Assembly: GCF_002953135.1 (NCBI RefSeq) | Contig: NZ_CP026372.1 | Coordinates: 1,240,001-1,304,000, forward strand | Direction: 5' to 3' | Length of the DNA: 64,000 nucleotides | Source: Sphingobium sp. SCG-1 | GTDB lineage: Bacteria; Pseudomonadota; Alphaproteobacteria; Sphingomonadales; Sphingomonadaceae | Shown here: positions 37,101 through 44,841 of the stretch, piece by piece | Numbering within the stretch: position 1 is the first letter of the stretch | Layout: every line of letters begins with the position of its first letter | Program-made: the position numbers and the translations under genes | Notes under the pieces: generated by a model | Told to the model about the DNA's origin: nothing | The model's database searches: none | Seen by the model: the letters and a program-made list of their open reading frames with translations, nothing else

Positions 37101-38196
37101 CATAGTTGAACACGCGGTAGATGCCGCCACCGAAAGCCCCGCCGGCTGATACGCCGACGTTGATCGTGCCGTCGAGCACCAGATTACCGCCGACATTGAT
37201 GAGATCGTTGAGTGGTCCGCCCGCGACACCGGCCTGACCAAACTCGAAGTTAAGGATCGAACCACCTGCCAGTGACAAATCACCATTGATCGTCATTGTG
37301 CCGGGACTATTGCCCGGCGCGACGATGCCGCCGTTTGCGACGGTTACACTGCCGCCAACGATACCACCACCCCCAAGCGTCGCGCCGGACGCAATGCTGG
37401 TGAGACCGGTCGCGGCGGACTGGTCGCCGTTAATCAGCAGCGTGCCCGCATTCACGTTGGTGGTGCCGGTATAGCTGTTGTTTGCCGTTAGTGCGACGAT
37501 GCCGGTGCCGGCTTGCGTGACCGACCCGGTTCCCGAAATGAGGCCGCCAAAGCCGATATTGTCGGAGCGATTGAAAACCAGTGCGCCGCTGTTCGCCGCG
37601 TTGCCGATGATGGAGCCGCTGGTGCCTCCATTGCCGAGCGACAGCGTGCCCCCCGCGATCGTTGTCCCGCTGGTATAGCTGTTGGCGCCGGTCAGCGTCA
37701 GCGTGCCCCCACCTACCTTTGTCATTCCGCCCGCACCGGAAACCACGCCGCTGAGGGTGAAGCTGGTTCCGGCGTCGGTTAGTATCGTGCCCGCGCCGGT
37801 CAGCGTCACGGTGCGCGCGCTGCTGATGTTCGCGGTCGTCCGCAAGATGCCGTTGTTGAAGCCGAGCGGACCTGCGGCCGCGCCCAGATTAGCGTCGCTG
37901 GAGACCTGCAGCGTTCCGGCGTTAATCGCCGTCCCGCCGGCATAGCTGTTGATGCCGGTCAGGATCGTCGTGCCTGCGCCAGCCTGCCGCACCGAACCGG
38001 TGCCGGAAATCACACCATTGAACGTGATGGTGTCCGAGCGGTTGACCGCCAGCACGCCATCATTGGCGACATTGCCGGTGATGCTGCCGCTTGTCCCACC
38101 ATTGCCGAGCTGCAGCGTGCCCGCGCTGATCGTGGTGCCCCCGGTATAACTATTGATGCCGGTGAGGATCGTAGTGCCGGTGCCGAGCTGCCGCAC
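28198..38196 (-). CDS. Autotransporter, C-terminal segment: passenger repeats and beta-barrel
   Basis: 3,332 residues as an open frame; coding pattern extends upstream to about 38280. Residues up to about 3,000 are Gly/Thr/Asn-rich beta-helix repeats. Five copies of a larger module are marked by 'FWDG' followed by 'GPK' (near plus-strand 36971, 34664, 33494, 31490 and 30323), each with 'LINVGGNLVLDGTLNV' and 'YRIFNYGGALTDNGLTLG' type segments. The last 280 residues are an autotransporter barrel ('GIWGRTEAKRARP', 'GLRLPF' at the end) with the terminal Phe for BAM insertion. No signal peptide or ribosome binding site exists in this frame. Confidence 0.8.
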   Translation of the reverse strand: MRQLGTGTTILTGINSYTGGTTISAGTLQLGNGGTSGSITGNVANDGVLAVNRSDTITFNGVISGTGSVRQAGAGTTILTGINSYAGGTAINAGTLQVSSDANLGAAAGPLGFNNGILRTTANISSARTVTLTGAGTILTDAGTSFTLSGVVSGAGGMTKVGGGTLTLTGANSYTSGTTIAGGTLSLGNGGTSGSIIGNAANSGALVFNRSDNIGFGGLISGTGSVTQAGTGIVALTANNSYTGTTNVNAGTLLINGDQSAATGLTSIASGATLGGGGIVGGSVTVANGGIVAPGNSPGTMTINGDLSLAGGSILNFEFGQAGVAGGPLNDLINVGGNLVLDGTINVGVSAGGAFGGGIYRVFNYGGTLTDNGLTLGVLPVGSSVTVQTSVAGQVNLINSVGLSQSFWDGNAGPKFNNVINGGNGTWHLGGADNNWTNADGSVNAAYADGTLAIFAGTAGTVTVDNTDGAVTASGLQFASNGYLINGAPLTLIGPDSMVRVGDGTAVGAGYTATIAAVLAGTTRLVKTDLGTLVLSGANTYTGGTAINGGTLRVASDANLGAVAGGLDFNGGTLDTTTSMITGRAVTLTGAGTFLTSNALATLRLTGTVTGGGRLIKSGAGILALTGDATHSGGTTITAGTLQIGAAGTTGSIVGDIVNNGTLEFQRSDAYTYDGSVSGTGTLTQSGAGTLSLTGSSSYGGMTTVNAGELRIASGNTVNSGGATGITSAVLSIDGSGSVFSTTGLIAQSQSGLGVSATVNVSNGGVFRTTTGNLTLRNGPVGPVLTSLNISGAGSLADVAGGFLVGTSTASNIAGATISSGGALRTAGASQIGAVAGNTTAPFVTITGAGSNWTSSSSLSMTNGTFSLLNGGAANFTSATIGSVSAARPANLLVSGASARFTTTGNLIVGSGVGTGIVTLTDSGLLNVGGSLTLASNAGATGVLNIGGGESLTAAAAGAINAASLNLGSATSRVNFNHTDPAYGFAALVSGIGNINQVAGTTILTGNNSYTGTTNVSGGTLIVNGDQTAASGLTTVAASGTLGGKGTIGGNVTVAGGTLNPGDSGIAPGALTINGNLNFAAGSTLNLNLGQANVVGGALNDLVNVGGSLVLDGTLNVQTSVGGSFDPGIYRIINYDGALTDNGLTIGTIPSPGYYVQTSVANQVNLVNTAGLQFRFWDGSGPKNDGVVSGGDGLWQNFTGNDNWVDEGSIPNAPFADSAFAVFQGAAGTVTVDEGLGAVNVAGMQFLTDGYLIGGDAVTLTGAQATIRVGDGTATGAGITASIATELTGSAQLLKADIGTLLLTGANSYTGGTAINAGVLRVSGDANLGDATGGLTFNGGTLQTTASFDSGRAVALASNGTLLTDAGTTFGLTSGINGAGNLVKTGAGTLTLSGANSYSGDTQVNAGALFVNGNQTAATGLTSVASGAVLGGTGVIGGNVSIADGGTLDPGGLDGLPGLLAINGNLALAANATLSMQFGEANIAGGALNDLIDVGGNLVLDGTLNVSVPTGGSFGPGIYRIFNYGGALTDNGLTLGATPVGSTVSMQTAVAGQVNLVNSAGLTLSFWDGAAGPKNNGQIDGGNGVWRIGGGSNNWSNSTGALNADYTPDSFAIFSAAPGTVSVDNSSGNVRASGMQFASNGYGITGDALTLTGGQALVQVGDGSVAGAGYTATIASELSGSAGLVKTDLGTLVLTGTSSYTGGTRIDSGTLQLGNGAATGSVAGDIVNNAALVVNRSDTFTLSAAISGTGTLTKLGGGMLILNGANSYAGGTVVGGGTVQVSSDADLGAAAGTLSLQGSTLQAAGSFTSNRAILLGSPTSNDIDTQSFDVTLAGVIGDGPNSATGTFVNKLGSGKLTLTSANTYNNRTAIAGGTLALAGAGTIGTGDLVVSAGTVFDISQTNTGARVIQLNSGPAGTIALGSKTLTLGFGNSSTDWSGTITDGGIAGGTGGNVVIAAPGGAVRFFKANSYTGGTTVSSGTFVLTDDGALYSGGAVAVNNGAIFDIAALASAGTTIGDFSGAGIVALGDKSLSFGTANSTSFSGTIAGANGALVKNGTGTFTLAGTNSYTGATNVTAGTLLVNGNQSTATGLTSVATGATMGGLGTIGSDVVVADGAKLAPGDGGPGTLTINGSLALSGGSALAYEFGAANAVGSPLNDVVNVGGDLTLDGMLNVAVTPGGAFDIGLYRIASYGGTLTDKGLTLGLLPTGADVFVQTPVANQVNLINVGGSTLNFWDGVAGPKFNNAVDGGNGEWQSDIGNDNWADAGGAVNAGYSDGAFAIFTGAAGTVAIDNSLGTVTASGLQFATNGYTITGGALTLIGPQSVIRVGDGTTGGADYTAMIASDITGATQLVKTGLGTLVLSGTNGHTGGTAIIGGTLRIGSDANLGNASNGLDLNGGTLNTTANLSSARVVDLAGAGIFRTDTGTTLILTGEISGAGSLTKGGAGTLILDGAGNYVGVTTIAQGLLLVNGDYSAATGGVNVTGGADLGGVGTIGGNVALADGAIITPGAGDAGTLTIGGSLSLAEGATLAYEFGQANVAGGALNDLVNVGGDLLLDGTINVAVPAGGMFDTGVYRVFDYGGALTDNGLTLGVLPAGSNVTVQTSVAGQVNLVNSAGLVLNFWDGAVGPKNNGVINGGNGIWQNGIASDNWTNSSGALNAAYSDGAFAVFGGTGGTVAVSNGAGQVTVSGLQFTAGSYTITGDALTLTGPQTTIRVGDGSTAGAEFTTTINSALSGDAQLVKSDAGKLVLGGANTYTGGTLINGGTVQIAADANLGAAQGNVTLDGGTLATSSTLTSGRAIALTRTATISTAEATTFTLGGQLSGAGELTKAGAGTLLLTGINGSYTGTTTVAGGTLAVTGAFGGAVGVNSGSRLEGTGQVGSVSNEGILAPGRNGFGTLTVGGYTGSGGRLEIETALGDDRSRTDLLIVDGATAGTTAIDVVNRGGLGAPTVNGIKIVDVDGASDGGFTLNGDYAFEGDQAVIAGAYGYRLYKNGVSTPTDGDWYLRSSLLNAPNEPQTPLYQPGVPIYEAYGQNLLALTELGTMQQRIGNRRWAEIESGKASGIWGRTEAKRARPNAAFSTSLADVNVDNWKYELGADYVLDERSGGATLVLGVLGSYGEASANIVSLFGNGSIKTKGYSAGATLTWFGAQGFYVDGRAQMNWFDSKLKSQVLGRLADSNNGTGQAYSIELGKRAPVGKTLSVTPQIQVAYSTVKFDQFTDPHGAVVSSKLGDSLKTRWGMALDRQDARSRLYVVGNLSYEWLDGTVTDVSGAPIARENHRLWGELGVGSSIVLGNRLTLYAEASANTAFNDFGKSYSLKGTAGLRLPF

Positions 38197-38228
38197 CGAG
38201 CCTGTCTGTGTGATGACGCCGCCATAGG

Positions 38229-41200
38229 TCAGCGTATCGGATCGGTTGAAGCCGAGGATCCCGAGATTGTTGACCGTGGCGCTCGCGTCGCGCCCGTCGT
38301 GCCACCATTGCCGAGCGTTAGGGTGCCCGCATTGACGTTGGTCGGGCCGGTATAGCTATTGGTGCCGGTCAGCAGCCAGGTGCCAGCGTCGTTCTTGGCC
38401 AATGTCGTGATGCCGCTGCCGGAGTTGCCGATCGATCCCGCCAGCGTGTTGTTACCATTATTCGTGCCGCCGAGTGCGATCGTGCGCGCCTGGTTGGCGC
38501 CCGCAAGCGTCACCAGTCCGGTGTCGGTGAAAACGATCGCCCCGGTGCCTGAGGATTCGATGAAGGTCGTGCCGGCTGAAAGCGTGAACAGGCGATTGGT
38601 AGTGTCGCCCGCGCCGGTGTAGCGCAGAGTCGAGTTGTTGCCGATAACCAGATTGGCCGCGGCGGCCGACGACGCGCCGATGCTGCTCGCCACGCCGCCG
38701 TCACTCAGCTTGCTGACGCCCAGCACGCCGCCATTGATCGTGGTGATGCCGGTATAAGTGCTGCCGGCATTATTGAGGATCCAGGTGCCGACGCCGTCCT
38801 TGGTCAGCGAAGTCACGCCCGCGCCATTATTGGTGATCTGGGCGGAAAGGCTGTTGTTGCCGATATTGGTGCCGCCGATCGCCAGCGTCTGGCTGGCGCC
38901 GGGCGTGGTGAACGCGATCGGCGCGGTGCCGGTAAAGGCGATCGAACCCGTACTCGAAGCTTCGAGCCGGCTGGCCGCCGAGGCGCCGAGCGTGAACAGG
39001 CGATCGGTGCTGCCGCCTGCGCCGGTGTAGCGCAGCGTGCCGCCATTGAGGATCAAATTACTGGCGTTCGCGGCGGAGGCGCCAACCGCGCTGTTGGTGC
39101 CGCCATCGGCGAGGCACGCGACTTCGAGCGCGCCGCCGTTGATCGTGGTGCTTCCGGTATAGCTGCTGCCGCAGCCGCTGAGGATCTGGGTATAGGCCCC
39201 ATTCTTGGTGAGGCCGCCGCTGCCGCTGATCGCGCCGGCATAATTTGCGAGCCCGGAAGTCGTATTGAGCGTCAGCGTCGCCGTGCCGAGCGTGACGTTG
39301 CCGCCAAGGGGACCACCACCGTTCAAATAGCCCACGGTGGTGTTGAAACTGTTGAGATCGAGGGCGGCGCCAGCGATGTTGCCGAGCGATACGCCGCCGG
39401 TCCCGAATGCATTGATCCTGCCGGCGCGCAATACGCCCCCGTTTATCGCCGTGCCGCCGGTGTAGCTATTGGCGCCGGACAGAAGCAGAGTACCGGTGCC
39501 TGCCTTTTGCAAGGCTCCTGCACCCACCACCGCACCACCGAATTGAAGCGTGGCGGCGGGATCGCTGACGGAAATCGTGCCGGTCCCGGCCACCGTGAAC
39601 CCGCGATCGGTGCTGACGCTGGCACCGGAATAGACCAGATTGCCGTTGCTAAGGATAAGATTCGCGGACGCGGTGGTCGATGCGCCGATGCCGCTGGCGA
39701 CGCCGCCATTGGCGATGCAATTCACGATCAGCGTTCCGCCGACGATTGACGTGGCGCCGGTATAATTGTTGCTGCAGCCGGCGAGTGTCTGGATGCCGCC
39801 TGCCGCCTGGTAGAAGCCACCGCTGCCGCTGATCGTGCCGGTGAAAGTGCCACTGAGGCCGCCCGAGGTCAGCGTGGCGGAGCCCAGCACGACCGAGCCG
39901 GCGCCGGAAAGCGCGCCGACCTTGTTAGCGAATCCGGCGAGGTTCAGTGTTCCCCCCGCGTTGACGGCCATTGGCGCGGTCTGGCTCCCGAATGCCTGAA
40001 CCGATCCGGCGCGCAGCGTACCGGCGGTGATCGTCGTGCCGCCAGTATAGAGGTTTGTGCCGGACAGCAGCAATGTGCCATCGCCTTCTTTGATCAGCCC
40101 GCCCGAACCGATCGCGGTTCCGCTGAGCGTCAGCGTCGCGGCGGGATCGCTCGCCCCGATCCGGCCATTGCCCGTACCCAGCGTGAAACCTCGGTCGCTG
40201 CTGGCGGTTGCGCCGGTATATTGCAGCCCGCCGGCATTCTGAAGCACGAGGTTCGCCGAATCCGCCGACGATGCGCCGATGCCGCTTGCCACGCCGCCAT
40301 TCGCCAGCGTGCCGACCGCCAGGGTGCCGCCGGACACCGTCGTGACGCCGGTATAGTCGTTTGCCGCATTCGCCAGCGTCAGGGTGCCGGCGCCGGTCTT
40401 GATAAGGCCAGCATCGTCCGGGCCGCTGACCGCGCCGGAGAAGGTCAGATTAGCGCCACCGTTGTTGATCTGGATCGTCCGCGATGGGCCGCCGTTCACG
40501 AGCGTGAAGCCGCGATCGGTCGTCACAGTGCCGCCGGTATATTCCAGCGTGCCGCTCTCGATCACAAGGTTCGATGCGGCCGCCGACGATGCGCCGATGC
40601 TGCTGGCAACGCCGCCATTGGCGATGCTGTTGACGACGAGCGTGCCGCCGCCGAGCGTGGTGCCGCCGGTATAGGTGTTGGCGCCGGTCAGCGAAACCCG
40701 GCCGATGCCGCCCGTGATGAAGCCGGTGGCGCCCCCATTGTCAACGATGGATGAGGCGATCGTGAATGTGCCGGTGCCCGTGCCGTTATGGAGGAGCCCG
40801 AGCGTGCCGCCGCCCGCGCTGCCGGTAAGCGAACCGCCGGTGATCGTCTGGCTGGCATTGCCCATGCTCGCCGCGACGATGATCGTGCCATCCACACCGA
40901 GCGTGTTGGCGCCGCCGACCGTGACGGTGGAATTGGCCGCGGCGGTATATTTGATGCCGCCGAGCTGCACGTCGCCGGTGACGGTGTTGGAATAGGGCGA
41001 ATTGGCCACCCCTCCCGCGTCACTGACGACATCCCCGGCCAGCCACGTGCTCGCATCGTCCTTGTTCGCATAGCTGGAGAAAGCGGTGACATTGCCCGCC
41101 AGCACCTGCGCATAGTCGGTGCCGTTGACCGTAGCCCAGCCAAGGGCGCCGTCGCCATTTGTAGTGGTGATCGCGCCGCTGGCGGGCAGCGTGAAATCGA

Positions 41201-41834
41201 TCAGACCGCCCGTGCGGGTGAGCGCGCCGAGGTTCAGCGTCATGCTGCCGCCCCCGCCGGAGGTCGCGACGAGCCGGTTGTTGCCGGCAGTGACGTTCAG
41301 GCCGTTGAAGGTCTGGCTGTTCGTCGCGCCCGCCGCGCCGGTGACGGCAAGCGTGCCGCCGGCCATGTTCAGAGTCGACATGGCGGACAGGATGTCGCTG
41401 GTCGGCGCCCCCGCGCCTGCGAAATTCAACGCCAGCGTGCCGCCGTTGATCGTCGTGCTGCCGGTGTAGGTGCTTTGTCCGGTTAGCGTCAGCGTGCCGG
41501 TACCGCGTTTCACGAGATTCCCGTTGCCGGTGATGCTGCCCGCATAGCTCGTGCTGGCAGCGCCGTTGACCGTCAGCCCGCCGCCGCCCAACGCCACGCT
41601 GCCACCCGTGCCGGCAAGCGAAGCGACCATGATATCGTGCGTGTTGAGATCAAGCGTGCCGCCATTGACGGTTACTGCATTGGGCGTGCCGAACGCCTGG
41701 TCGCTGCCGGACCGAAGGGTGCCGCTCGTGACGGTTGTCGCGCCGTTATAGGTGTTGGCCCCGCTGAGCAACCAGACATTCCCCGCAGCGCCGTTCATAA
41801 TCACGCCGCCATTTCCGGAGATCACGCCGGACAT
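38229..41834 (-). CDS. Autotransporter, middle segment: beta-strand passenger repeats
   Basis: 1,201 residues from the first Met in frame; the pattern extends upstream to about 41880. It is made entirely of beta-strand repeats, including several copies of a unit with 'GGVASSIGASSA' followed by 'LRYTGAGDTTNRLFTL'. At the 3' end the frame runs into an unrelated tail ('ATRAPRSTISG') while the repeat continues in the next frame ('ATVNNLGILGFNRSDTLTYG'), showing the frame change near 38280. No ribosome binding site for independent translation is seen. Confidence 0.75.
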   Translation of the reverse strand: MSGVISGNGGVIMNGAAGNVWLLSGANTYNGATTVTSGTLRSGSDQAFGTPNAVTVNGGTLDLNTHDIMVASLAGTGGSVALGGGGLTVNGAASTSYAGSITGNGNLVKRGTGTLTLTGQSTYTGSTTINGGTLALNFAGAGAPTSDILSAMSTLNMAGGTLAVTGAAGATNSQTFNGLNVTAGNNRLVATSGGGGSMTLNLGALTRTGGLIDFTLPASGAITTTNGDGALGWATVNGTDYAQVLAGNVTAFSSYANKDDASTWLAGDVVSDAGGVANSPYSNTVTGDVQLGGIKYTAAANSTVTVGGANTLGVDGTIIVAASMGNASQTITGGSLTGSAGGGTLGLLHNGTGTGTFTIASSIVDNGGATGFITGGIGRVSLTGANTYTGGTTLGGGTLVVNSIANGGVASSIGASSAAASNLVIESGTLEYTGGTVTTDRGFTLVNGGPSRTIQINNGGANLTFSGAVSGPDDAGLIKTGAGTLTLANAANDYTGVTTVSGGTLAVGTLANGGVASGIGASSADSANLVLQNAGGLQYTGATASSDRGFTLGTGNGRIGASDPAATLTLSGTAIGSGGLIKEGDGTLLLSGTNLYTGGTTITAGTLRAGSVQAFGSQTAPMAVNAGGTLNLAGFANKVGALSGAGSVVLGSATLTSGGLSGTFTGTISGSGGFYQAAGGIQTLAGCSNNYTGATSIVGGTLIVNCIANGGVASGIGASTTASANLILSNGNLVYSGASVSTDRGFTVAGTGTISVSDPAATLQFGGAVVGAGALQKAGTGTLLLSGANSYTGGTAINGGVLRAGRINAFGTGGVSLGNIAGAALDLNSFNTTVGYLNGGGPLGGNVTLGTATLTLNTTSGLANYAGAISGSGGLTKNGAYTQILSGCGSSYTGSTTINGGALEVACLADGGTNSAVGASAANASNLILNGGTLRYTGAGGSTDRLFTLGASAASRLEASSTGSIAFTGTAPIAFTTPGASQTLAIGGTNIGNNSLSAQITNNGAGVTSLTKDGVGTWILNNAGSTYTGITTINGGVLGVSKLSDGGVASSIGASSAAAANLVIGNNSTLRYTGAGDTTNRLFTLSAGTTFIESSGTGAIVFTDTGLVTLAGANQARTIALGGTNNGNNTLAGSIGNSGSGITTLAKNDAGTWLLTGTNSYTGPTNVNAGTLTLGNGGTTGATRAPRSTISGSSASTDPIR

Positions 41835-43326
41835 GGCGTTGTTGCCCGCGAAGCTTCCGCCAAGCGTGAAGCTGTCGGCCGGAGCCGCGGCTGAACGTCA
41901 CCCCAGCACTGAGCGCGAGCGCGCCGGTGCCATCATTGAGAATGCTGCTGCTGCCGTTAATCGAAAAGGCGCGATCGGTGCCGCCGCCGGTGCCGGTGTA
42001 GGACAATATGCCATTGTTGATGGTGATGGCGCCGGTGCCGGTCATGCCGGTGCCCAGCGAACTGTTGGTTCCCCGGTTCGCCAGCGTGCTTGCCCGGACC
42101 GTGACGCCACCTATGGTGGTGGGAGCGGTGAAAGTGTTCGCGCCGCCTAGCGTAATGGTACGGGCGGTGCCGCCGCCCTGAAACGTGATAGGTCGAAATC
42201 CGGAAATCTGTCCCAGTAATTCGAGGTCTGCCGTCTGGGCGCTGAACGCCACGAAAACGGTGGTCAACCCGCTCTGGGAGAAGTTGCCGGTCAACGACAG
42301 TGTGCCGGTCCCCTGATTTATCAGGCTGATTCCGCCTCCGCCGTTTCGCATGGACCAGCCGCGGTTGGAAACGTCTCCGTCGCCGGTATAGACGGCACTT
42401 GTGCTGCCGGCGCCGATCTCGGAGCCGATAAAGATCGCATTGCCGGCACCGAGTGCGCTCGCCTGGCCGATGTTGCCGATCGAGCTGAAGCTTAGGTTTA
42501 CGCCGTTGGCATTCAAATCCCCGGTGAAGTCATTGGTATTGTCGCTCAGCGTTGTCGACTGGACCAGCTGGAGTCCGCCGGTGCCGGTGATGTGCGCGGA
42601 TCCCACCCCTCCGCCAATGCTGGCAGAGCCGGCGAGCGTGACGACGCGGGTAGAGGCGAGCGCGCCGGTGCTGCGAAGGCTCGTGCCCGCGGAAAGGGTG
42701 ATGTTGTTGCCGATGCCGAGCGCGGCGTCGCCGTTGAGCGTCAGGACGCCGCCGGTTACGTTGATCCCGCCGGTGAAGGTGTTGATGCCGTTTAGGGTCA
42801 GTGCGCCGACGCCCGCCTTGCTCAGCCCGGCATTACCGTTGACGATCGAATTGATGGTGGCGTTGCCGTTGGTGGTGATCGTCGGCGTCGTGCCGGCGAG
42901 CGTCAGCGTACTGCCGGTTAGCAGGTATGTCGTGTTCGCATCGAAACCGAGATTGTGCGCAATGATCGGCGTGGCCAGCGTCACCGTGGCGTTCGTGCCG
43001 TTGGGTCCACCGAAGATGGCATTGTCGATGCCGCCATTGTTCCAGGGTGTGTAGGGGCCGCTCACGCCATCGCCATTAGGGCTCCAGGAAGAGGCGCTCG
43101 TGTCCCATGTACCTGTGCCGCCGCGGTTCGTCGCTGTCCCGTTGGGATCCCAATTTCTGTCCTGCTGCGCATGTCCAGTCGAAGGAAGGCCGATTAACGC
43201 CATCACGGCCAGCGAAGCACCGCAGAGCAGACGCGCGCCGCCACGGGAGACCGGGACAGAGGAAAAGTTGCGGCGCACCGGCCGAGAACGATCGGCCGAA
43301 CACGGCCGATCTTCCTTCTTCATCAT
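41746..43326 (-). CDS. Autotransporter, N-terminal segment: long signal peptide and first passenger repeats
   Basis: About 526 residues. The start is set at the ATG 43326 because GGGGG precedes it by about 6 nt. The N-terminus has an extended charged region before the hydrophobic core ('LCGASLAVMALIGLPSTGHA'), as in large autotransporters. Passenger repeats begin around residue 80. From about 41880 the frame changes into a basic, non-repetitive tail ('GSGRQLHAWRKLRG') while the expected 'ADSFTLGGSFAGNN' continues in the next frame. A single extra G or C in a GGCC context would explain this. Confidence 0.8.
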   Translation of the reverse strand: MMKKEDRPCSADRSRPVRRNFSSVPVSRGGARLLCGASLAVMALIGLPSTGHAQQDRNWDPNGTATNRGGTGTWDTSASSWSPNGDGVSGPYTPWNNGGIDNAIFGGPNGTNATVTLATPIIAHNLGFDANTTYLLTGSTLTLAGTTPTITTNGNATINSIVNGNAGLSKAGVGALTLNGINTFTGGINVTGGVLTLNGDAALGIGNNITLSAGTSLRSTGALASTRVVTLAGSASIGGGVGSAHITGTGGLQLVQSTTLSDNTNDFTGDLNANGVNLSFSSIGNIGQASALGAGNAIFIGSEIGAGSTSAVYTGDGDVSNRGWSMRNGGGGISLINQGTGTLSLTGNFSQSGLTTVFVAFSAQTADLELLGQISGFRPITFQGGGTARTITLGGANTFTAPTTIGGVTVRASTLANRGTNSSLGTGMTGTGAITINNGILSYTGTGGGTDRAFSINGSSSILNDGTGALALSAGVTFSRGSGRQLHAWRKLRGQQRHVRRDLRKWRRDYERRCGECLVAQRGQHL

Positions 43327-44303
43327 CTGCGACCCCCTTTTACTCAATAAAAATGGCCCGAAGCACACGCTTCAGGCCAACCTACGCAATACCCTATTTA
43401 AATGGACCAAAGACCTGTGAAACTAGAAGATAGCATTCGCGTTTGTTCCATTGGTAACTCCCCTGACTCCTAAGAGTCGGGAAGCTTTGTGTCCTGCCGT
43501 TGCCGACAGATTGCGTTTTCAATCAATCACCCGCCGAGATGCGCCCTTCTCCATCTTTGCGCACATTTTGGCAGTTAACGACTGCTCCAACCGCTACTCA
43601 AACTTTGTTATCTTAAGGTTACGATGAACTCGTGTATTCGATAATTACAAATAATGCAATGTAAACAATTGTATATGGCACGGCTTTGTTCATTTGCATG
43701 AGAGAAAGGCGATCTGTCTTCTGAATGATCGCAGAAGGTCACAGGTATCCTCGGCTTTACACGAAACCGTGTGGCGCGGATAGTGGATGGCGCGGATTAT
43801 ATCCTTGAGCAGGGCATTTTGTGCCATGCCATCGTCAGGCGCGGGGGCCATAGAGCATTATCCAGACTGCATCCGATCGCGACGACACCACCCGGTCGTC
43901 ATCGTTGCGGCGAACGTGGAGCTTAGGGCCTACGGCACCATCCACAGCCGGGACGCCATCATCTGGTTCACGCATAACATGGCCACCACCGACGCGGCGC
44001 GCAGACTTGGTGGAACATCCTAGGTGCCCGCCAAGCTCCCAATTCTCGCTTCGTGAACGAGCATACCAGCGCTCAGGCGCAAGTACGGGGCGAAACTGAA
44101 AAATCGCTATCATGGCACTTGCGAGAGTGGATGGAGCCGTCATCTGGTCAAGATTGGCGACCATGATCTGTATGTTCTGTTCCAAAGGAGATATTCCGCG
44201 AACCGCTATAATTTGCTACCAAGAACCACCCCGAACCTGCTCCAAGTTACGGCACCATTCCCGCCATCTCGCGTTCGATTGCGACCATTGGTGAGGGTGT
44301 GCC
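43327..44303. other. Long intergenic region, autotransporter promoter side
   Basis: The part from 43370 to about 43760 is clearly AT-richer than the rest of the window and probably holds the autotransporter promoter and a long leader; no -35/-10 pair could be fixed. A hairpin (43462-43469 with 43474-43481) lies in it. From 43770 to 44303 short frames exist on both strands but none is recognisable. No RNA gene or insertion-sequence end was found. Confidence 0.45.
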
Positions 44304-44810
44304 ATGATTGCTGTGGGTGAGGTTTTGAAGGCGGTTGGGCCGAATGCGGCTATTGTTTTTGCGGCATGGATTTTTATGGGGTTCCTGCAGCAGCGCTATG
44401 ACAATGCGAGCGACCGTTATCGCGCGACTGTGGGCAACTTCCGGTCGGGCGATCATAGCGGGGAGCGCGCAGACAACCTGAAGGATCAGGTTCTGGTGTA
44501 CCGGCGGCGCTGCAAGATGATGGGGTGGGCGACTACGGTAGGACTGGTCGCGGCGATCCTGCTGATATTGGCGCTGATCTTCGGCGCGCTGGAAGTAATA
44601 GTCCCGAAGGTTCCGGTGATCGCTTATGCCGGGATTGCGTCGACGATCGGCGGCTTCGCGCTGGTGATCGCGGCGGCGGTGATCGTCATCATAGAAGGGC
44701 GCGTGGTGCACCGGCAGATTGACGCGGAACTACGCGACGTGCCGGAATTTGCGGACGAACTTGGCGAGGAAGCAGGCAGCGTCCGGCAGCAAGGGCCCCT
44801 GCGCGCCTAG
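44304..44810 (+). CDS. Three-helix membrane protein, DUF2721-like
   Basis: 168 residues: one N-terminal membrane helix (about 12-28), a charged Arg-rich stretch ('QQRYDNASDRYRATVGN', 'LKDQVLVYRRRCKMMG'), two more helices (about 74-95 and 105-130) and an acidic cytoplasmic tail. The arrangement recalls the DUF2721 family, but identity is uncertain. GAGGG precedes the ATG by about 6 nt. It converges on the DUF6481 gene; a 16-bp palindrome (44801-44816) spans its stop codon and may help terminate both transcripts. Confidence 0.6.
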   Translation: MIAVGEVLKAVGPNAAIVFAAWIFMGFLQQRYDNASDRYRATVGNFRSGDHSGERADNLKDQVLVYRRRCKMMGWATTVGLVAAILLILALIFGALEVIVPKVPVIAYAGIASTIGGFALVIAAAVIVIIEGRVVHRQIDAELRDVPEFADELGEEAGSVRQQGPLRA

Positions 44811-44841
44811 GCGCGCGGGCGACCAGTTCTTCGATGGAGGC

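Larger units (their letters stand above)
28198..43326 (-). pseudogene. Giant autotransporter gene split by two apparent frameshifts (whole locus)
   Basis: One continuous type V secretion (autotransporter) gene can be read across three frames: about 5,040 codons, from a signal peptide at 43326 to a C-terminal beta-barrel at 28198. Frame changes fall near 41880 and near 38280, and the protein pattern resumes on the far side of each with no loss of repeat register. The passenger consists of many autotransporter-associated beta-strand repeats (a 'GTLTLTGANSYTGGT' type of unit). Reading the frames as they stand, the barrel is uncoupled from the signal peptide and the protein would not be exported. 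Sequencing error, true decay and phase variation all remain possible. The three pieces are listed separately. Confidence 0.75.

Noticed and set aside
28198..41880. Regular repeats that might suggest a CRISPR array
   Set aside because: The repeats encode beta-strand passenger units, vary in sequence and length, and lack short identical repeats with unique spacers; no cas gene is present.
30236..42150. Many long plus-strand open frames opposite the autotransporter, including 349, 329 and 400 residues
   Set aside because: They lie antisense to repeat-rich, Gly/Thr-rich coding sequence, which lacks stop codons on the other strand by composition. None has a ribosome binding site or a recognisable protein pattern.
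43787..44185. Overlapping frames on both strands between the autotransporter and the DUF2721-like gene
   Set aside because: Neither frame has a ribosome binding site or a recognisable motif, and they overlap each other; reported only as an unassigned interval.
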